This document shows positions 26,120-35,695 of a stretch of DNA of 64,000 bases, piece after piece. The notes under the pieces were generated by a model, which did no database searches, was not told where the DNA came from, and worked only from the letters and a program-made list of their open reading frames with translations. Within the stretch, counting starts at the first letter, position 1. Every line of letters starts with the position of its first letter. Position numbers and translations under genes: made by a program. The DNA comes from Sutcliffiella horikoshii (lineage in GTDB: Bacteria > Bacillota > Bacilli > Bacillales > Bacillaceae_I). The DNA is taken from the NCBI RefSeq assembly GCF_019931755.1, contig NZ_CP082921.1, positions 62,001 through 126,000 of the forward strand. Reading direction: 5' to 3'.

Positions 26120-27076
26120 TTAAGCTTTATCAAAAAAATCTAGATACATGCGTTTTACTTCTTGACCCTGTGGTGCAAAGCAAGATTTTGCTAGACCATG
26201 CTCTTCAAAAAATTCTTCCACACATAACCATACTGTGAATGGGTAGGTGTCTAACATTAATTGTGCATGTATATGTTCTGCAACGGATAAAGTGCTAGTG
26301 TAAATGACTACAATAGGGACTGTTTCTGTCACCCCTTGTATAGGAAGTGACCTTTTTACCTCAAACACCTTCTTCCACTGGTGCAGCTTTCCTCGAAGGA
26401 ATCCCACGAAATCTTGTGACATTTGAGCTCGCTCAATAATTAAATTAATATCTGCTTTGGGCGTACTTACAAGGGCAGTGCCTAGAGGCTTCTTAATAGC
26501 CCTGTTGTGGTCTAAAACGCCATTCCATACCCAACCTTTAGTAGTCCGTGTTTCAATTAACAAACAGCGCAACTCGTTCATAGCAACATACCGTTGTAAG
26601 GTTTTAATGTTATGGTTATCCCAAGAGTTTGGATTCATGAATGGAGTCTCTGGGTAAAAATGCTTCAATAATTTGTAACCAGCTATACCTAGTGTAAAAG
26701 GAGCGGGTGGCCGTATTTCTTCCGCTTCATCATTTTCTAATCGACAATGCCATCGGTCCACGAAACCATTTCTTCTTAACCGCTCAAGTATTTTTGACGC
26801 TTCAGATCTAGACATTTTTGAAATTAGATACCTTCTAATTTGATCTTCGTTGGCAGCAATAGCATCTCCAACAACCTTTAAAACCGTAAAATCCTTCTCG
26901 TCTAAAAGCTTTCTTTGGTAAGCATTTATCGTTTGTTCCACGTTAACAAACGGACGATAGTTTTTAGGTAGTTTTCTATGGCCATACATAAGGGGGTGGT
27001 CCCAAAATGGAACGTCCCCTTCTTTGGATAGATAATACTGGACCTGCAGTTCATTCGTTTCCGTTTGAATAGTCAT
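26120..27076 (-). CDS. winged-helix protein, possibly Replic_Relax-like
   Basis: The 318-residue protein begins at ATG 27076, overlapping the stop of the S1-domain gene, so translation is probably coupled. Residues about 60-105 form a winged-helix unit (IRRYLISKMSRSEASKILERLRRNGFVDRW). After that come a beta-rich part with TLGIAGYKLLKHFYPE and a C-terminal region KRSLPIQG...VPIVVIYTS. The order resembles the replication-relaxation family protein at 30943, but the PD-(D/E)xK-like signature is not convincing here. A DNA-binding role is likely; catalysis is uncertain. Confidence 0.45.
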   Translation of the reverse strand: MTIQTETNELQVQYYLSKEGDVPFWDHPLMYGHRKLPKNYRPFVNVEQTINAYQRKLLDEKDFTVLKVVGDAIAANEDQIRRYLISKMSRSEASKILERLRRNGFVDRWHCRLENDEAEEIRPPAPFTLGIAGYKLLKHFYPETPFMNPNSWDNHNIKTLQRYVAMNELRCLLIETRTTKGWVWNGVLDHNRAIKKPLGTALVSTPKADINLIIERAQMSQDFVGFLRGKLHQWKKVFEVKRSLPIQGVTETVPIVVIYTSTLSVAEHIHAQLMLDTYPFTVWLCVEEFFEEHGLAKSCFAPQGQEVKRMYLDFFDKA

Positions 27077-27966
27077 TATTCAAATAAGAACGAACCTAAA
27101 TCTTTAATTTTCTTCTTTCCACGTGGATAATCAACAATTACTACTTTACCTCTTCTACGTCTAGGATCAATTTCTCTAATTCTGCAAGATACAATGTCAC
27201 CAACAACAGGCTCTTCCAAGCTACGAGGTTTTATAGCTTTTAATACCACACCTTCTTCAATTTGAACAAACAACCCGTGAATTTGACTCACTTCCACTAC
27301 TCTTCCTGCTACAACTTCCATCTCCTTGAGGTTTTCCAACTTAGAGAAAGGATCTTCCATGGTATGTTTTCTGGAAACACGGACTAAACCTTGTTCCTTG
27401 TCGAATTTAATGACTTTCACTTTAATTTTGCTACCTCGATCAACCGCAGTTGAGATATCGAAAGTACGGTTCCAGTCCCAATCGTTTCGCAGCATAAAGC
27501 AATCTACCCCATCGACTCGCACGTGAATGGTATCTGACTTTCCATTAACTCCTGAAACAGTACCTTCAAATATCTCTTCGTTCAATGCTTCTTTCTTTTG
27601 CAAGTATTCAAGGTTATTCCAGAACGTCTCGCTTTTGAGTTTGTCTGCTTTTTTTACAGAAACAATAGCAATCTGGTGATCCAGGTCAATTCGTTCAATA
27701 ACCATGTTTTGGATAGACCCTACAAAACCATTAAGCGTTTTAAACTTTCTTTCACTAAACTCTGATTCTGGGCAATATGCTTTTACTCCACCGCGTAGAC
27801 GGAAAATGGCTACTTCTGTTTCTTTTATGACAGTTTTGCCGTCTTCCTGTACAGGTAGATTTAAAAACCCTACGGACTGTACAATCCCTTCAATGATTTC
27901 CTGATTACGGTGAGCTCTTGCTAAATCATCTAATTCCTCTTTGGACCACGTTTGCGTTTCTAACAT
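27076..27966 (-). CDS. triple S1-domain RNA-binding protein
   Basis: The 296-residue protein starts at ATG 27966 behind AGGAGG. It has at least two and probably three S1/OB modules: about 18-85 (EIIEGIVQSVGFL...AYCPESEF), 105-175 (EGTVSGVNGKSDTIHVRVDGVDCF), and 200-265 (EVVAGRVVEVSQIHGLFVQIEEG...GDIVSCRIREIDPRRRRGKVVI). It resembles ribosomal protein S1-like proteins without other domains. It is the first gene behind a family-A leader. An RNA-binding protein in this position could act on the plasmid leaders; that is inference. Confidence 0.75.
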   Translation of the reverse strand: MLETQTWSKEELDDLARAHRNQEIIEGIVQSVGFLNLPVQEDGKTVIKETEVAIFRLRGGVKAYCPESEFSERKFKTLNGFVGSIQNMVIERIDLDHQIAIVSVKKADKLKSETFWNNLEYLQKKEALNEEIFEGTVSGVNGKSDTIHVRVDGVDCFMLRNDWDWNRTFDISTAVDRGSKIKVKVIKFDKEQGLVRVSRKHTMEDPFSKLENLKEMEVVAGRVVEVSQIHGLFVQIEEGVVLKAIKPRSLEEPVVGDIVSCRIREIDPRRRRGKVVIVDYPRGKKKIKDLGSFLFE

Positions 27967-28140
27967 TTGATATTCCTCCTATTCACTCTCAAGCTAGTTT
28001 AGTGTGTAATAAAACGAAAAACCCACGAGGAGACAGCGGACCTATTACAGGTACACTATCAATCTCGTGGGTTCATCCCATTTTATTTAATTATGTCGTA
28101 ATATTTCAACGACTAATGTATATAGTGTGATTTTATACGA
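27967..28140 (-). promoter_or_regulatory. family-A leader A2
   Basis: Between the VirD4 gene and the S1-domain gene. It carries the motif TGGGATGAACCCAC (28067-28080, minus strand), the terminator at 28017-28073 and AGGAGG before ATG 27966. A clear promoter was not found; TTGAAA and TATAAA-like boxes occur at several poor spacings. Confidence 0.6.
28017..28073 (-). terminator. leader terminator (attenuator) of A2
   Basis: AACCCACGAGA pairs with TCCTCGTGGGTT and is followed by TTTTTCG; an inner ACCTGTAATAGGT hairpin caps it. Confidence 0.8.
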
Positions 28141-28187
28141 TATTGGAAAATCATGCAATACTTTCCTTAATCTTCGTCGTTATCTAT

Positions 28188-30950
28188 CTACTCATCTATA
28201 AATTTAACAATCTCATTTAAAAAATCTTTTTCTTTATCGTTTAAAGGAGAAGGTGGAAGTTTAGTAGATTCATTCTTTTCTTTTGTTGGTTCTATCGCAT
28301 TTTTATTTGTAGGTTCACTTTTAAGTGTTTGTGACCAGTTTGCTAATGGTTCGACATCTACTGCCTTATTCCAACTTTGTTTTTTCTCTTCAGGCTCATT
28401 AGGCAATGTTGATGCTACTGATAGGACCGTTTCTTCTATAGTTTCCGGAACAGTAGGCGTGTCCTTCTCATTAATAATTTGTAAAGTGGCAGCAACCTCC
28501 TCTTCTCCTTGAATTAATTGTTCATCTTCTGGCGATTCATGATACACGTACTGCTTGGTCTTACTTCTCAGTCTAGAAGTAGGTGGAGCGGTGTAAACTA
28601 CAGAATCCTTTGGCATTTCATCATGACGTTGTGAAATGGATTTTTCTACTTCTTCTTCAAATACTTGTTGATTTTCCGTCGCAGGTTCATGGGTTGGCTC
28701 TGTAGTACTATTTTCAGTGGGAATACCTTCTAAATCATTCTCAATCGGTTCAAGATTAATAACATCATCTATAGGATCAGAAGTAATTCCCGCTCTTTCT
28801 TCCAACCAGATTGCGGCCGCATCATCATCTACCAGTATATCAGCTTTCTTAAATTGTTCTTTTGGTACGAAATTAGCCTTTATTCTTCTCACAGGCATCG
28901 GACGATTATTTGCTACAATCTTTACCGCGCATTCAAATTCCCTCTGGAACATAATTTCCGCTTCAGTTAAAGCTACATCCCTTACTTTTTGGAAAGTAGA
29001 CCCTGCTCTAGTCATAGGGTTATCCTGGAGTGGAGATACAGACATTTCATTGGTGCTTTCTTCATATTCCCACTTTTCTCCAAACATTTTGGAGAAATAT
29101 TGAGAATCGAAAGCAGGTAAATCCCCATATACGAATCTATTTCTCAGTGTACCTATTAAAGTTTCCATGTAGTGTTCCCCGTACCTATCAGCTAGTTGAG
29201 CGATAGTTTGCATAATCACAGTAACGATAACTTTGTATTTTCGTGATTGGGCCGGAAACTCTCTAAACGGTTGGTAAAGGTAATCTGGAGCTTCATCAAT
29301 TAGTATATGGTGGAAAGTACTAGTATTAGGAGGTCTACGGAATACAGCATTCTGTAGACTCAATAAGACAATTTTACCTAATACATTCGCAAGTCCAGAT
29401 AATTCACCTTTTGCTGTGTTCACTAGTAGGACTCCACCAGCCTCCAAATGCTGATCAAAATCAAAATCACTTTTACCAAACAATACTCTTCGTATAAGCG
29501 GGTTAGCACCCACATCATTCAAAATATTTCGTAAACCCTGTACATATTCTGCTTTTGCATCATAGTACTTGTCTTCTCCTCTATATTCTCCTTCCTGTAT
29601 TTTTTCTGTTATCTCCCCTTGTGGAGTTCGGATGGTTTTGGGCAATAAGTTCTGGTCAAACCATTCATCAATCTGTTGAACGATTTTCCAATGGTTTCTA
29701 TCATCCCTATCCTCCATGGAATCAATATCCTTTGGAATTCTAGCTTTGAGTAATACATGCATTCTTCTTACCAGCTGAGAGTTATTATACATATCTAGTA
29801 ACATATCAAACGTTACTTCTTTTTCTGGATCATGCAGCTTTAAAAGGTAAATGTAATGTTTAAGATGGTTCCTTTGTGATTGTTCAAAAAAGAAGTTTCC
29901 TCCATCTCCGCTTTCGTTTAACCCCTCAATAACCATAGCAAATGCTTCCGCAACTTTATCAACCGGTCCCTTCATTGGATTAATTGATGGTGTATTTTTA
30001 TCTAACGGGTTGATGTAAGTAATACTTTGCTCCGGAATATTATGAGCCTGGACCAGTTGAAAGGCTTTTTGGCATAAGTCATTAGATGGCTCGATGATGG
30101 ATATACCGTTTAAGTACATCCCTTTCACTTCTTCCGAATGGTAATTCTCAAGCTGTGAAATACGAGGATATGAATTGATAAATTTGGTCATATGATGTAA
30201 GTCTTGATTAATTTTAGGTAAAGCCAAAGCAGCAGTCTTACCAGTACCGATACTACCGATAATAATTCCGTTTAATGTTCTGTCTCTACCTGGTTGTACC
30301 ACGATTTCCTTACTCACAATATCAGGACCAAGTTCTACATCCGGCCAAACCTCTCTTTTTTCTACATCGGATATTTTCTGTAGCCAGCGTCCAGACCACT
30401 TAAATTCTCTGAATGCTTCCACAATATCATTCTGATCCTTTGTAAATAGCCCCCCTATATACAATAAGACCAGAAATACACACATATAGGGTAAAGATAC
30501 TAATAGCCAAAAGAAATGCTCTGTGTTATTTATAAGCACACTCCTCATGCCCGTATGGTCTATAAACACTTCTGTTAGTCGTGTTTCAAAGTATGGAATA
30601 ACATGCTGATAGGTATTAGCAGTTACATGCCACAAAAAATGACCAACTACTCCACCTAGCATGATTAAGAATTGCGTAAGGCGCCATGCAAGTGGCTGGA
30701 ACTTCAATAATCTCGTTGAAAATAACCAGCTGTATATGATGACAAATATGATGATGATAGATGCGACTTTACTAGGATATAGAGGATCTCCCATTAAAAA
30801 GATGGAGTACCGCTCCCCGTTAATATGTGTGTTAATTAGCACTACCTGATTTACTAGCGCTTTTATTAGCTGGTACGCTGAATGCGCAAATAAGACTGAA
30901 CCCAATACAAAGGGCCAATTCTTCTTCCACCAATTCTCCTTATCATTCAT
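28188..30950 (-). CDS. VirD4/TraG-type coupling ATPase
   Basis: The 920-residue protein has four N-terminal membrane helices (within about residues 10-175) and a RecA-like domain with Walker A GSIGTGKTAAL near 229 and Walker B HHILIDEAPDYLYQ near 548. TraG/VirD4 motifs such as QTIAQLADRYGE and LIGTLRNRFVYGD follow. The C-terminal 200 residues are acidic, low complexity and Pro/Glu rich, perhaps a substrate-interaction tail. It links the relaxosome to the T4SS channel, which lies 23 kb away on the other strand. It overlaps the Replic_Relax-type gene by 8 bp. Confidence 0.9.
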   Translation of the reverse strand: MNDKENWWKKNWPFVLGSVLFAHSAYQLIKALVNQVVLINTHINGERYSIFLMGDPLYPSKVASIIIIFVIIYSWLFSTRLLKFQPLAWRLTQFLIMLGGVVGHFLWHVTANTYQHVIPYFETRLTEVFIDHTGMRSVLINNTEHFFWLLVSLPYMCVFLVLLYIGGLFTKDQNDIVEAFREFKWSGRWLQKISDVEKREVWPDVELGPDIVSKEIVVQPGRDRTLNGIIIGSIGTGKTAALALPKINQDLHHMTKFINSYPRISQLENYHSEEVKGMYLNGISIIEPSNDLCQKAFQLVQAHNIPEQSITYINPLDKNTPSINPMKGPVDKVAEAFAMVIEGLNESGDGGNFFFEQSQRNHLKHYIYLLKLHDPEKEVTFDMLLDMYNNSQLVRRMHVLLKARIPKDIDSMEDRDDRNHWKIVQQIDEWFDQNLLPKTIRTPQGEITEKIQEGEYRGEDKYYDAKAEYVQGLRNILNDVGANPLIRRVLFGKSDFDFDQHLEAGGVLLVNTAKGELSGLANVLGKIVLLSLQNAVFRRPPNTSTFHHILIDEAPDYLYQPFREFPAQSRKYKVIVTVIMQTIAQLADRYGEHYMETLIGTLRNRFVYGDLPAFDSQYFSKMFGEKWEYEESTNEMSVSPLQDNPMTRAGSTFQKVRDVALTEAEIMFQREFECAVKIVANNRPMPVRRIKANFVPKEQFKKADILVDDDAAAIWLEERAGITSDPIDDVINLEPIENDLEGIPTENSTTEPTHEPATENQQVFEEEVEKSISQRHDEMPKDSVVYTAPPTSRLRSKTKQYVYHESPEDEQLIQGEEEVAATLQIINEKDTPTVPETIEETVLSVASTLPNEPEEKKQSWNKAVDVEPLANWSQTLKSEPTNKNAIEPTKEKNESTKLPPSPLNDKEKDFLNEIVKFIDE

Positions 30951-32214
30951 AGTGCGTTATCTCCTTTTTGTACGGGGAGGAAAGCCTATAAAAAGTTGGT
31001 TGCTCTTCTAATTCATAACCCCATTTCTCCATACTCCCTATAATACATAGATGATATTGCTTTCCTATAACGTCTTCCTCCATCTCCAATGAATTAGCAT
31101 AGACGACAAGTAACCTGTCTATTTTTTCTTTGAACCTACCGGCCCCGACTAAATAATGATTGTAATCTAACCTGTCTAAATTCTTTATATGCCCTTCTTC
31201 TAGAAGCAGCACTCCTACTGTTTCTAATTTGGTATTACCTTTTGTACTTACCTCATATATAGCATCTACGTGGTAATACCGCTCCAGATTATCGGGGTAA
31301 TACCTCGCTATATCTTGTCTTTCAAACATATACGGGAAAACATAATTTAACTTATCCAACGTATGGATCGCTAATTCGGTATCCAGCTGTCTCTTCTTTT
31401 CTTTATGTGGTGATTCACCTTTAACCACTTCCAACAGTTTTTCTTTAGCTCTAAATAATGGCAACACATATATTTCTAAGTTGGAACGGTTTATACCCTT
31501 TACAGAAAGCAACGCTTGCTTTATATTTCCCACCCGCTTAAAGCGTTTGCCATATGAATGTCTAGTAGAAAAGGAATCATCCAAAATTGCAAAAAATACA
31601 ACGTGAGTTGTGTCAGGTTGATCCCGGCTCAGCTCTACATACCTTTCCACTTTCTCTTTAATTACTTTATTTGTCTCTTTTCCTGTATCAAGCTCAATAT
31701 AGATTGTCTGAGTTTCAGTTTTCAGCAGCCAATCAGGAATGATAGCAAATGATTGCTCAGTTACATCCATTACTTCTTCATGAGGTGACAATGATTGCAC
31801 TTCAATCTGTTCCCCACGGGCATCAATGAGCGTTCTGACAACTAAATCTTGAGTAGATAAAAAGTGATCAATGTTTCTGACCGAGGAAAATCTATAAATA
31901 TCGCGAATGATTTTCCCTGTTAATCTCTGATTATCTATTATTATCTCTAACCCTTTGGCGCCAATTCTGTAATATTTAAAGCGGAATCCTTTCTGCCCAA
32001 GCGAATACTCATGGTCTACAAGGATATCCAACTTAGCTAGCTTCTTTACTCTGTTAGCAAAACCAATATAGGTGATATCTGTTTTCTGAATGATAAAAGC
32101 ATACATTTGTTTAGTTGTTAATAACTTATGATGATACAAAATGGTGAGCAGTTCTAATTCATACTCCTGTAGTACCACCCCCTTTCTATTTTCTCCAGTT
32201 ACAAAGTGATACAT
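30943..32214 (-). CDS. Replic_Relax-family protein (candidate relaxase)
   Basis: The 423-residue protein begins at ATG 32214 behind GGGAGGTGG. An N-terminal winged helix (LLTTKQMYAFIIQ...VKKLAKLDILVD, residues about 30-75) is followed by a region with a PD-(D/E)xK-like nuclease pattern: IIPDWLLKTETQTIYIELDTG...KEKVERY near 165-205. This matches replication-relaxation family proteins of Gram-positive plasmids. It directly precedes and overlaps the VirD4 gene, as relaxosome components often do. No HUH relaxase is visible in this window, so this is the best candidate for nicking or for marking oriT; the catalytic role is inferred. Confidence 0.7.
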   Translation of the reverse strand: MYHFVTGENRKGVVLQEYELELLTILYHHKLLTTKQMYAFIIQKTDITYIGFANRVKKLAKLDILVDHEYSLGQKGFRFKYYRIGAKGLEIIIDNQRLTGKIIRDIYRFSSVRNIDHFLSTQDLVVRTLIDARGEQIEVQSLSPHEEVMDVTEQSFAIIPDWLLKTETQTIYIELDTGKETNKVIKEKVERYVELSRDQPDTTHVVFFAILDDSFSTRHSYGKRFKRVGNIKQALLSVKGINRSNLEIYVLPLFRAKEKLLEVVKGESPHKEKKRQLDTELAIHTLDKLNYVFPYMFERQDIARYYPDNLERYYHVDAIYEVSTKGNTKLETVGVLLLEEGHIKNLDRLDYNHYLVGAGRFKEKIDRLLVVYANSLEMEEDVIGKQYHLCIIGSMEKWGYELEEQPTFYRLSSPYKKEITHYE

Positions 32215-32358
32215 GATTATTCTTCCACCTCCCTAAAACAACAAAAAGCCCACAGAAAGATAGACAGCTAGCTTGCTATCTAAATCCTGTGGGCGATTCC
32301 CATATTATGTAGTTAATAATTTCCACAACATTATAGCACACTTTTAATGGATTAACAG
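32215..32358 (-). promoter_or_regulatory. family-A leader A3 with promoter
   Basis: TATAAT at 32330-32335 with TGTTAA 16 bp upstream (minus strand), motif TGGGAATCGCCCAC (32289-32302), terminator 32243-32294, then GGGAGGTGG before ATG 32214. Confidence 0.65.
32243..32294 (-). terminator. leader terminator (attenuator) of A3
   Basis: GCCCACAGGA pairs with TTTCTGTGGGC, with an inner GATAG/CTATC stem, followed by TTTTTG. Confidence 0.8.
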
Positions 32359-32359
32359 A

Positions 32360-33213
32360 TATTTTTGAGTCATAGATTACTATCTATAGACATCATTTTA
32401 GCAGTTTCTATAGGTACATATGGAACATTATAAATTGTTAGAGATTATTGCAAATAATTTGGGTTGATTGGGGAAATGAAACCGTAAATAGTTGGACTTC
32501 TTTTTGACAATTCATTTACTTACTTCAGGTTGATATATATAGGTTTTTTAAGTTACAAGGTGTATGAGTCCTTTCATATAGTCAAACTCATATATTCACC
32601 ATATGAACTTGGCCCTATGAGTTTGACCTTATGAGTTTGGACTCAATTTTCTTCTTCTAATGAAAGCTAATATCTCTAATAGTAGGATGTAGCAGTCACG
32701 CTGTTTCCAGGTGTGTGAAATTGGGTGAGACAAGATAATCAATAAAAATAGAATCGATTTTTGCTCTCTGGATCTCCACGAACAATCTTATACGGTAATG
32801 TAAGTCCAGTTCAAAAAGAACACTCTAATAATAGAGTCTACATTAAAGAACTATAAAATGAAAAAAGGAGTCAAACCAAACAAAAACGTTATTATATATG
32901 TTTCTATCTATAGACTCTTTATAAGTACTCTATAAGAATAATTATCAATATATCTATCAGAGTTTATACTACTTTTAGCCATTTTACTTATATTATCATC
33001 AATATTCATTCTAAATGGTTGCTAATACAAAGAGTAACGTAATATAAAACATAGAAAGACACTTAATATAGAGTCTATAAATTAACCCTTGATATATATA
33101 GGGTGAAAGAGTTTTTAATGAATAAATTTTCGCGAAAATTTCACTTTAGACTCTTGTTTAAGAGTCTTATATAAGGTAATATGTAGTAAAATATGAAAAA
33201 GGGAGGTAGCACG
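32360..33213. repeat. AT-rich iteron region upstream of tubR (candidate origin/centromere)
   Basis: This 850-bp gene-free stretch holds two repeat families. TATGAGTTTG occurs at 32616 and 32630 and inverted at 32583-32592, with a partial copy at 32563. The 8-mer AGAGTCTA (or TAGACTCT) occurs near 32832, 32910, 33069, 33147 and 33160, the last two as an inverted pair. A perfect 18-bp palindrome with core TTTTCGCGAAAA lies at 33124-33141. Iterons beside tubRZ are typical of TubR-binding centromeres and plasmid origins. Confidence 0.6.
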
Positions 33214-33645
33214 TTGGACGGTGAACTACATATGAAGTACGCAGAAGTAATGTTGCAGCCTGAACAAATTTCTATGTTTGCTGACATAATTGAACAAGAA
33301 GAGTCTACCAGAAAAGTATTTTTCTTTATTGGTAAGGCTTTGAAGAAGCAACGAAGTGAAGAAGATTCGATTAGCGGAATCACTATTAATGAAATAGTGG
33401 AAAATGTTACGGTAGAGAGAAAAACTCGCTTAAATAAAGGGAGAAGCAACTATACATATAATACATCAGTTACCAATATACATAGAAAAACAGCTGAAGG
33501 AATCGCAGATAAATTATTAAGCATGTCCTTGCTATACTACCAATCTATTAAACCCTATAAGTTCATCTTTTTAACACGTAGAGGTGTACAAATCTTAGAA
33601 GAATTATTAAAACGTTCCAAACAAACAAATACAAGGAGTGTCTAA
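33214..33645 (+). CDS. tubR: TubR-like partition DNA-binding protein
   Basis: The chosen start is TTG 33214, because GGGAGG is seven bases upstream; the in-frame ATG at 33193 would put that site inside the gene. The 143-residue protein is small and basic with a winged-helix-like C-terminal half (HRKTAEGIADKLLSMSLLYYQSIKPYKFIFLTRRGVQIL). Its size and its position directly before tubZ match TubR, which binds centromere iterons and bridges them to TubZ filaments. The identification relies heavily on context. Confidence 0.7.
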   Translation: MDGELHMKYAEVMLQPEQISMFADIIEQEESTRKVFFFIGKALKKQRSEEDSISGITINEIVENVTVERKTRLNKGRSNYTYNTSVTNIHRKTAEGIADKLLSMSLLYYQSIKPYKFIFLTRRGVQILEELLKRSKQTNTRSV

Positions 33646-33646
33646 T

Positions 33647-35101
33647 ATGAATAAATTTACTAATAATTCCCCTGCCATTAATATGACAATGGTCGGTTTT
33701 GGACAAGCTGGTAACAGAATGGTTGATATGTTTGGTGAATTAAAGAAAAAAGATGGTACCCCGGTTTACAACTGCTTAGCTTTAAACAGTAACGACGGAG
33801 ATCTTGAAGGATTGAAGCATGTTCCTAAAAGCAATCAAGTATCCTTAAATCTTGGTGGATTAGGTAAAAACCCTGAGAGAGCCATGAAAGTTATCGAAGA
33901 TACTGCAGATGTAAAGGAGAAACTTAAGCAATTTATTACTGCTCGAGTTCGCCCTTCTGACGATTTAGTATTATTCTTTGCTGGCCTTGGTGGAGGGACT
34001 GGTACTTCTACTATCATTAAAGCTATTGAAGAGTTTAACGACTTCCATAACAAACCGATTATCAAAGAAGAATTAGTGAAATTACAGCAATCTATTCCCT
34101 CACAAGATTTTAAAGCAAATATTAAGAAATATATGCTACAAGCTGTAAAAAATGCTGATAGCCGTACCGTTAAAATTGGTATAGTGGTAACATTACCTGT
34201 ACGTGATGATGGCCCGGATGTCCTAAGACAAGTAAATGATTTTAGTCAACGAATTTGGAAACTTACAAAAGATAAATCAAAAGGAATTGCTTTCGTTATT
34301 TTTGCTGACAATCAGCAATTCTATGATGAATACGATGCCCTTTCTGATACTATCAAAACAGGTATGAAGATTGACAACTACAGAGATTACGCAAATCTAA
34401 AAATCAGAGATATTATCCATGAAGTTAATACCGCAACAACCGGTGGTGGAACTTCAGTCATCTTTGATAAATCGGACTTTAAACGATTAGTATTAGAACA
34501 TAGAGGTTGCCTGGTACTTAACAAAGTTGAGAAAAACATCAAAGATGTAACAAATGAACATGATATTAACGATATGTTCAAGAAATCTATAGAGTCTAGC
34601 TATCTTCACGATCCAATTCAAATAACTGAAGCAGAGGAAGATGGTACACTTATAGCTTCTAAAGTTCATCATGTTGGCTTATTGGCCGTTTTAGCTAAAG
34701 ATAAGCAGTTCAGCAGCTCTTTTATTGATAAATCTAAGAAATCCATCGTAGATGCCCTTCCAATTAGCGGAACCGTGTTTTCTGGTTACTTGGTTGGCAA
34801 TAATGACTATCAAGTAAGTGTTTACACGTTCTATAAAACCGAAGCCCTCCCTACTCGCCTCGCAAAAGGTTTAGTTGAGGAATTTGAAGAATTTAAAGTA
34901 AAACAACAGCAATATATTTTTAAAGATTCCGCTATTGCTTCTATTGCAGCTACTTCAGAAGAAGATGAATTTAATGATATGGATTTAGATTTATCGGAAT
35001 TCGGCTTTGACCTTGAGAATGAAGATGAAAAAGATAAGAAGAAAACAAAAGAAAACGAACTGGATCTCGATTCATTAGACTTCTCTGATTTAGATGACTA
35101 G
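33647..35101 (+). CDS. tubZ: TubZ tubulin-like plasmid segregation GTPase
   Basis: The 484-residue protein (ATG 33647 behind AAGGAGTG) has the tubulin/FtsZ GTPase architecture. It begins INMTMVGFGQAGNRMVDMF, contains the glycine-rich signature FFAGLGGGTGTST (residues about 107-119), and has the TubZ-type FADNQQFYDEYDAL stretch and GTS loop near 225-275. The acidic C-terminal tail (DLDLSEFGFDLENEDEKDKKK...) would contact TubR. The length equals that of TubZ proteins from large Bacillus plasmids. It polymerises with GTP to move plasmid copies apart and is linked to replication in some plasmids (RepX). Confidence 0.92.
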   Translation: MNKFTNNSPAINMTMVGFGQAGNRMVDMFGELKKKDGTPVYNCLALNSNDGDLEGLKHVPKSNQVSLNLGGLGKNPERAMKVIEDTADVKEKLKQFITARVRPSDDLVLFFAGLGGGTGTSTIIKAIEEFNDFHNKPIIKEELVKLQQSIPSQDFKANIKKYMLQAVKNADSRTVKIGIVVTLPVRDDGPDVLRQVNDFSQRIWKLTKDKSKGIAFVIFADNQQFYDEYDALSDTIKTGMKIDNYRDYANLKIRDIIHEVNTATTGGGTSVIFDKSDFKRLVLEHRGCLVLNKVEKNIKDVTNEHDINDMFKKSIESSYLHDPIQITEAEEDGTLIASKVHHVGLLAVLAKDKQFSSSFIDKSKKSIVDALPISGTVFSGYLVGNNDYQVSVYTFYKTEALPTRLAKGLVEEFEEFKVKQQQYIFKDSAIASIAATSEEDEFNDMDLDLSEFGFDLENEDEKDKKKTKENELDLDSLDFSDLDD

Positions 35102-35111
35102 ATGTAACAGT

Positions 35112-35280
35112 AAAGAGGCTGGGACATAACTAAAATGTCATACACAAAAGACGAATGATTTTTGTTGGAAAAGTACTTTAATAGGAAAAATCCGAACTAA
35201 TTCATGATTCTAATCATAGAATCATGAATTGTAGTTCGGATTTTTCTTTGGCTAAAATACTTTTGTCCCAGCCTCTTTTT
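35112..35280. repeat. long-palindrome repeat (GAGGCTGGGACA type), also the tubZ terminator
   Basis: Outer 15-bp perfect arms AAAGAGGCTGGGACA (35112-35126) and its complement (35264-35278), with inner arms AAAAATCCGAACTA/TAGTTCGGATTTTT and ATTCATGATTC/GAATCATGAAT, plus a terminal T-run. This is a mobile-palindrome (MITE-like) type of element seen downstream of genes in Firmicutes, here closing the tubRZ transcript. Confidence 0.75.
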
Positions 35281-35695
35281 CTTTTTGCTCTACTGTTCTC
35301 CCTCTATATAAATTGTTTTTACAAAGTAAATCAAAATCAATCAAATATATTCCACAAACTCAACGAAAAATGCCGTGATACAGAATGATCGCCAAAAATC
35401 AAGGAAGATAAATCAAAATAAAAGTATAAATCAAGGTAAATCAATTGATTTTAATTGAAAGATACCGTTTATTATTTATATCTACTAAATAATGATAGAA
35501 CAATCGATAATAATAAATAATTAATCTAAATCATACAAGTAATTTTTAATTACAGGTCATTATTTTGTTTTATCGTTCAAAATCAATTGCGATAATCTAT
35601 TTGATTGTATTCGTTTTGACGCTTAAATTGTTGTATTCCATAGTTTTTAAGAGTAATATTTACTTATTAGAATCAAACGAAGGGTGGTGTTCCCA
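35281..35695. repeat. TAAATCAA repeat cluster between tubZ and the TubY-like gene
   Basis: TAAATCAA occurs at 35327, 35409, 35427 and 35437, with AAAATCAA at 35395 and an inverted copy at 35445-35453. The stretch has no ORF and is about 75% AT. It could be a second centromere or origin site, or an operator for the downstream gene. Confidence 0.5.

Noticed and set aside
33141..33449. Minus ORF overlapping tubR
   Set aside because: Antisense to tubR without a convincing start site; the plus frame fits the tubRZ order.
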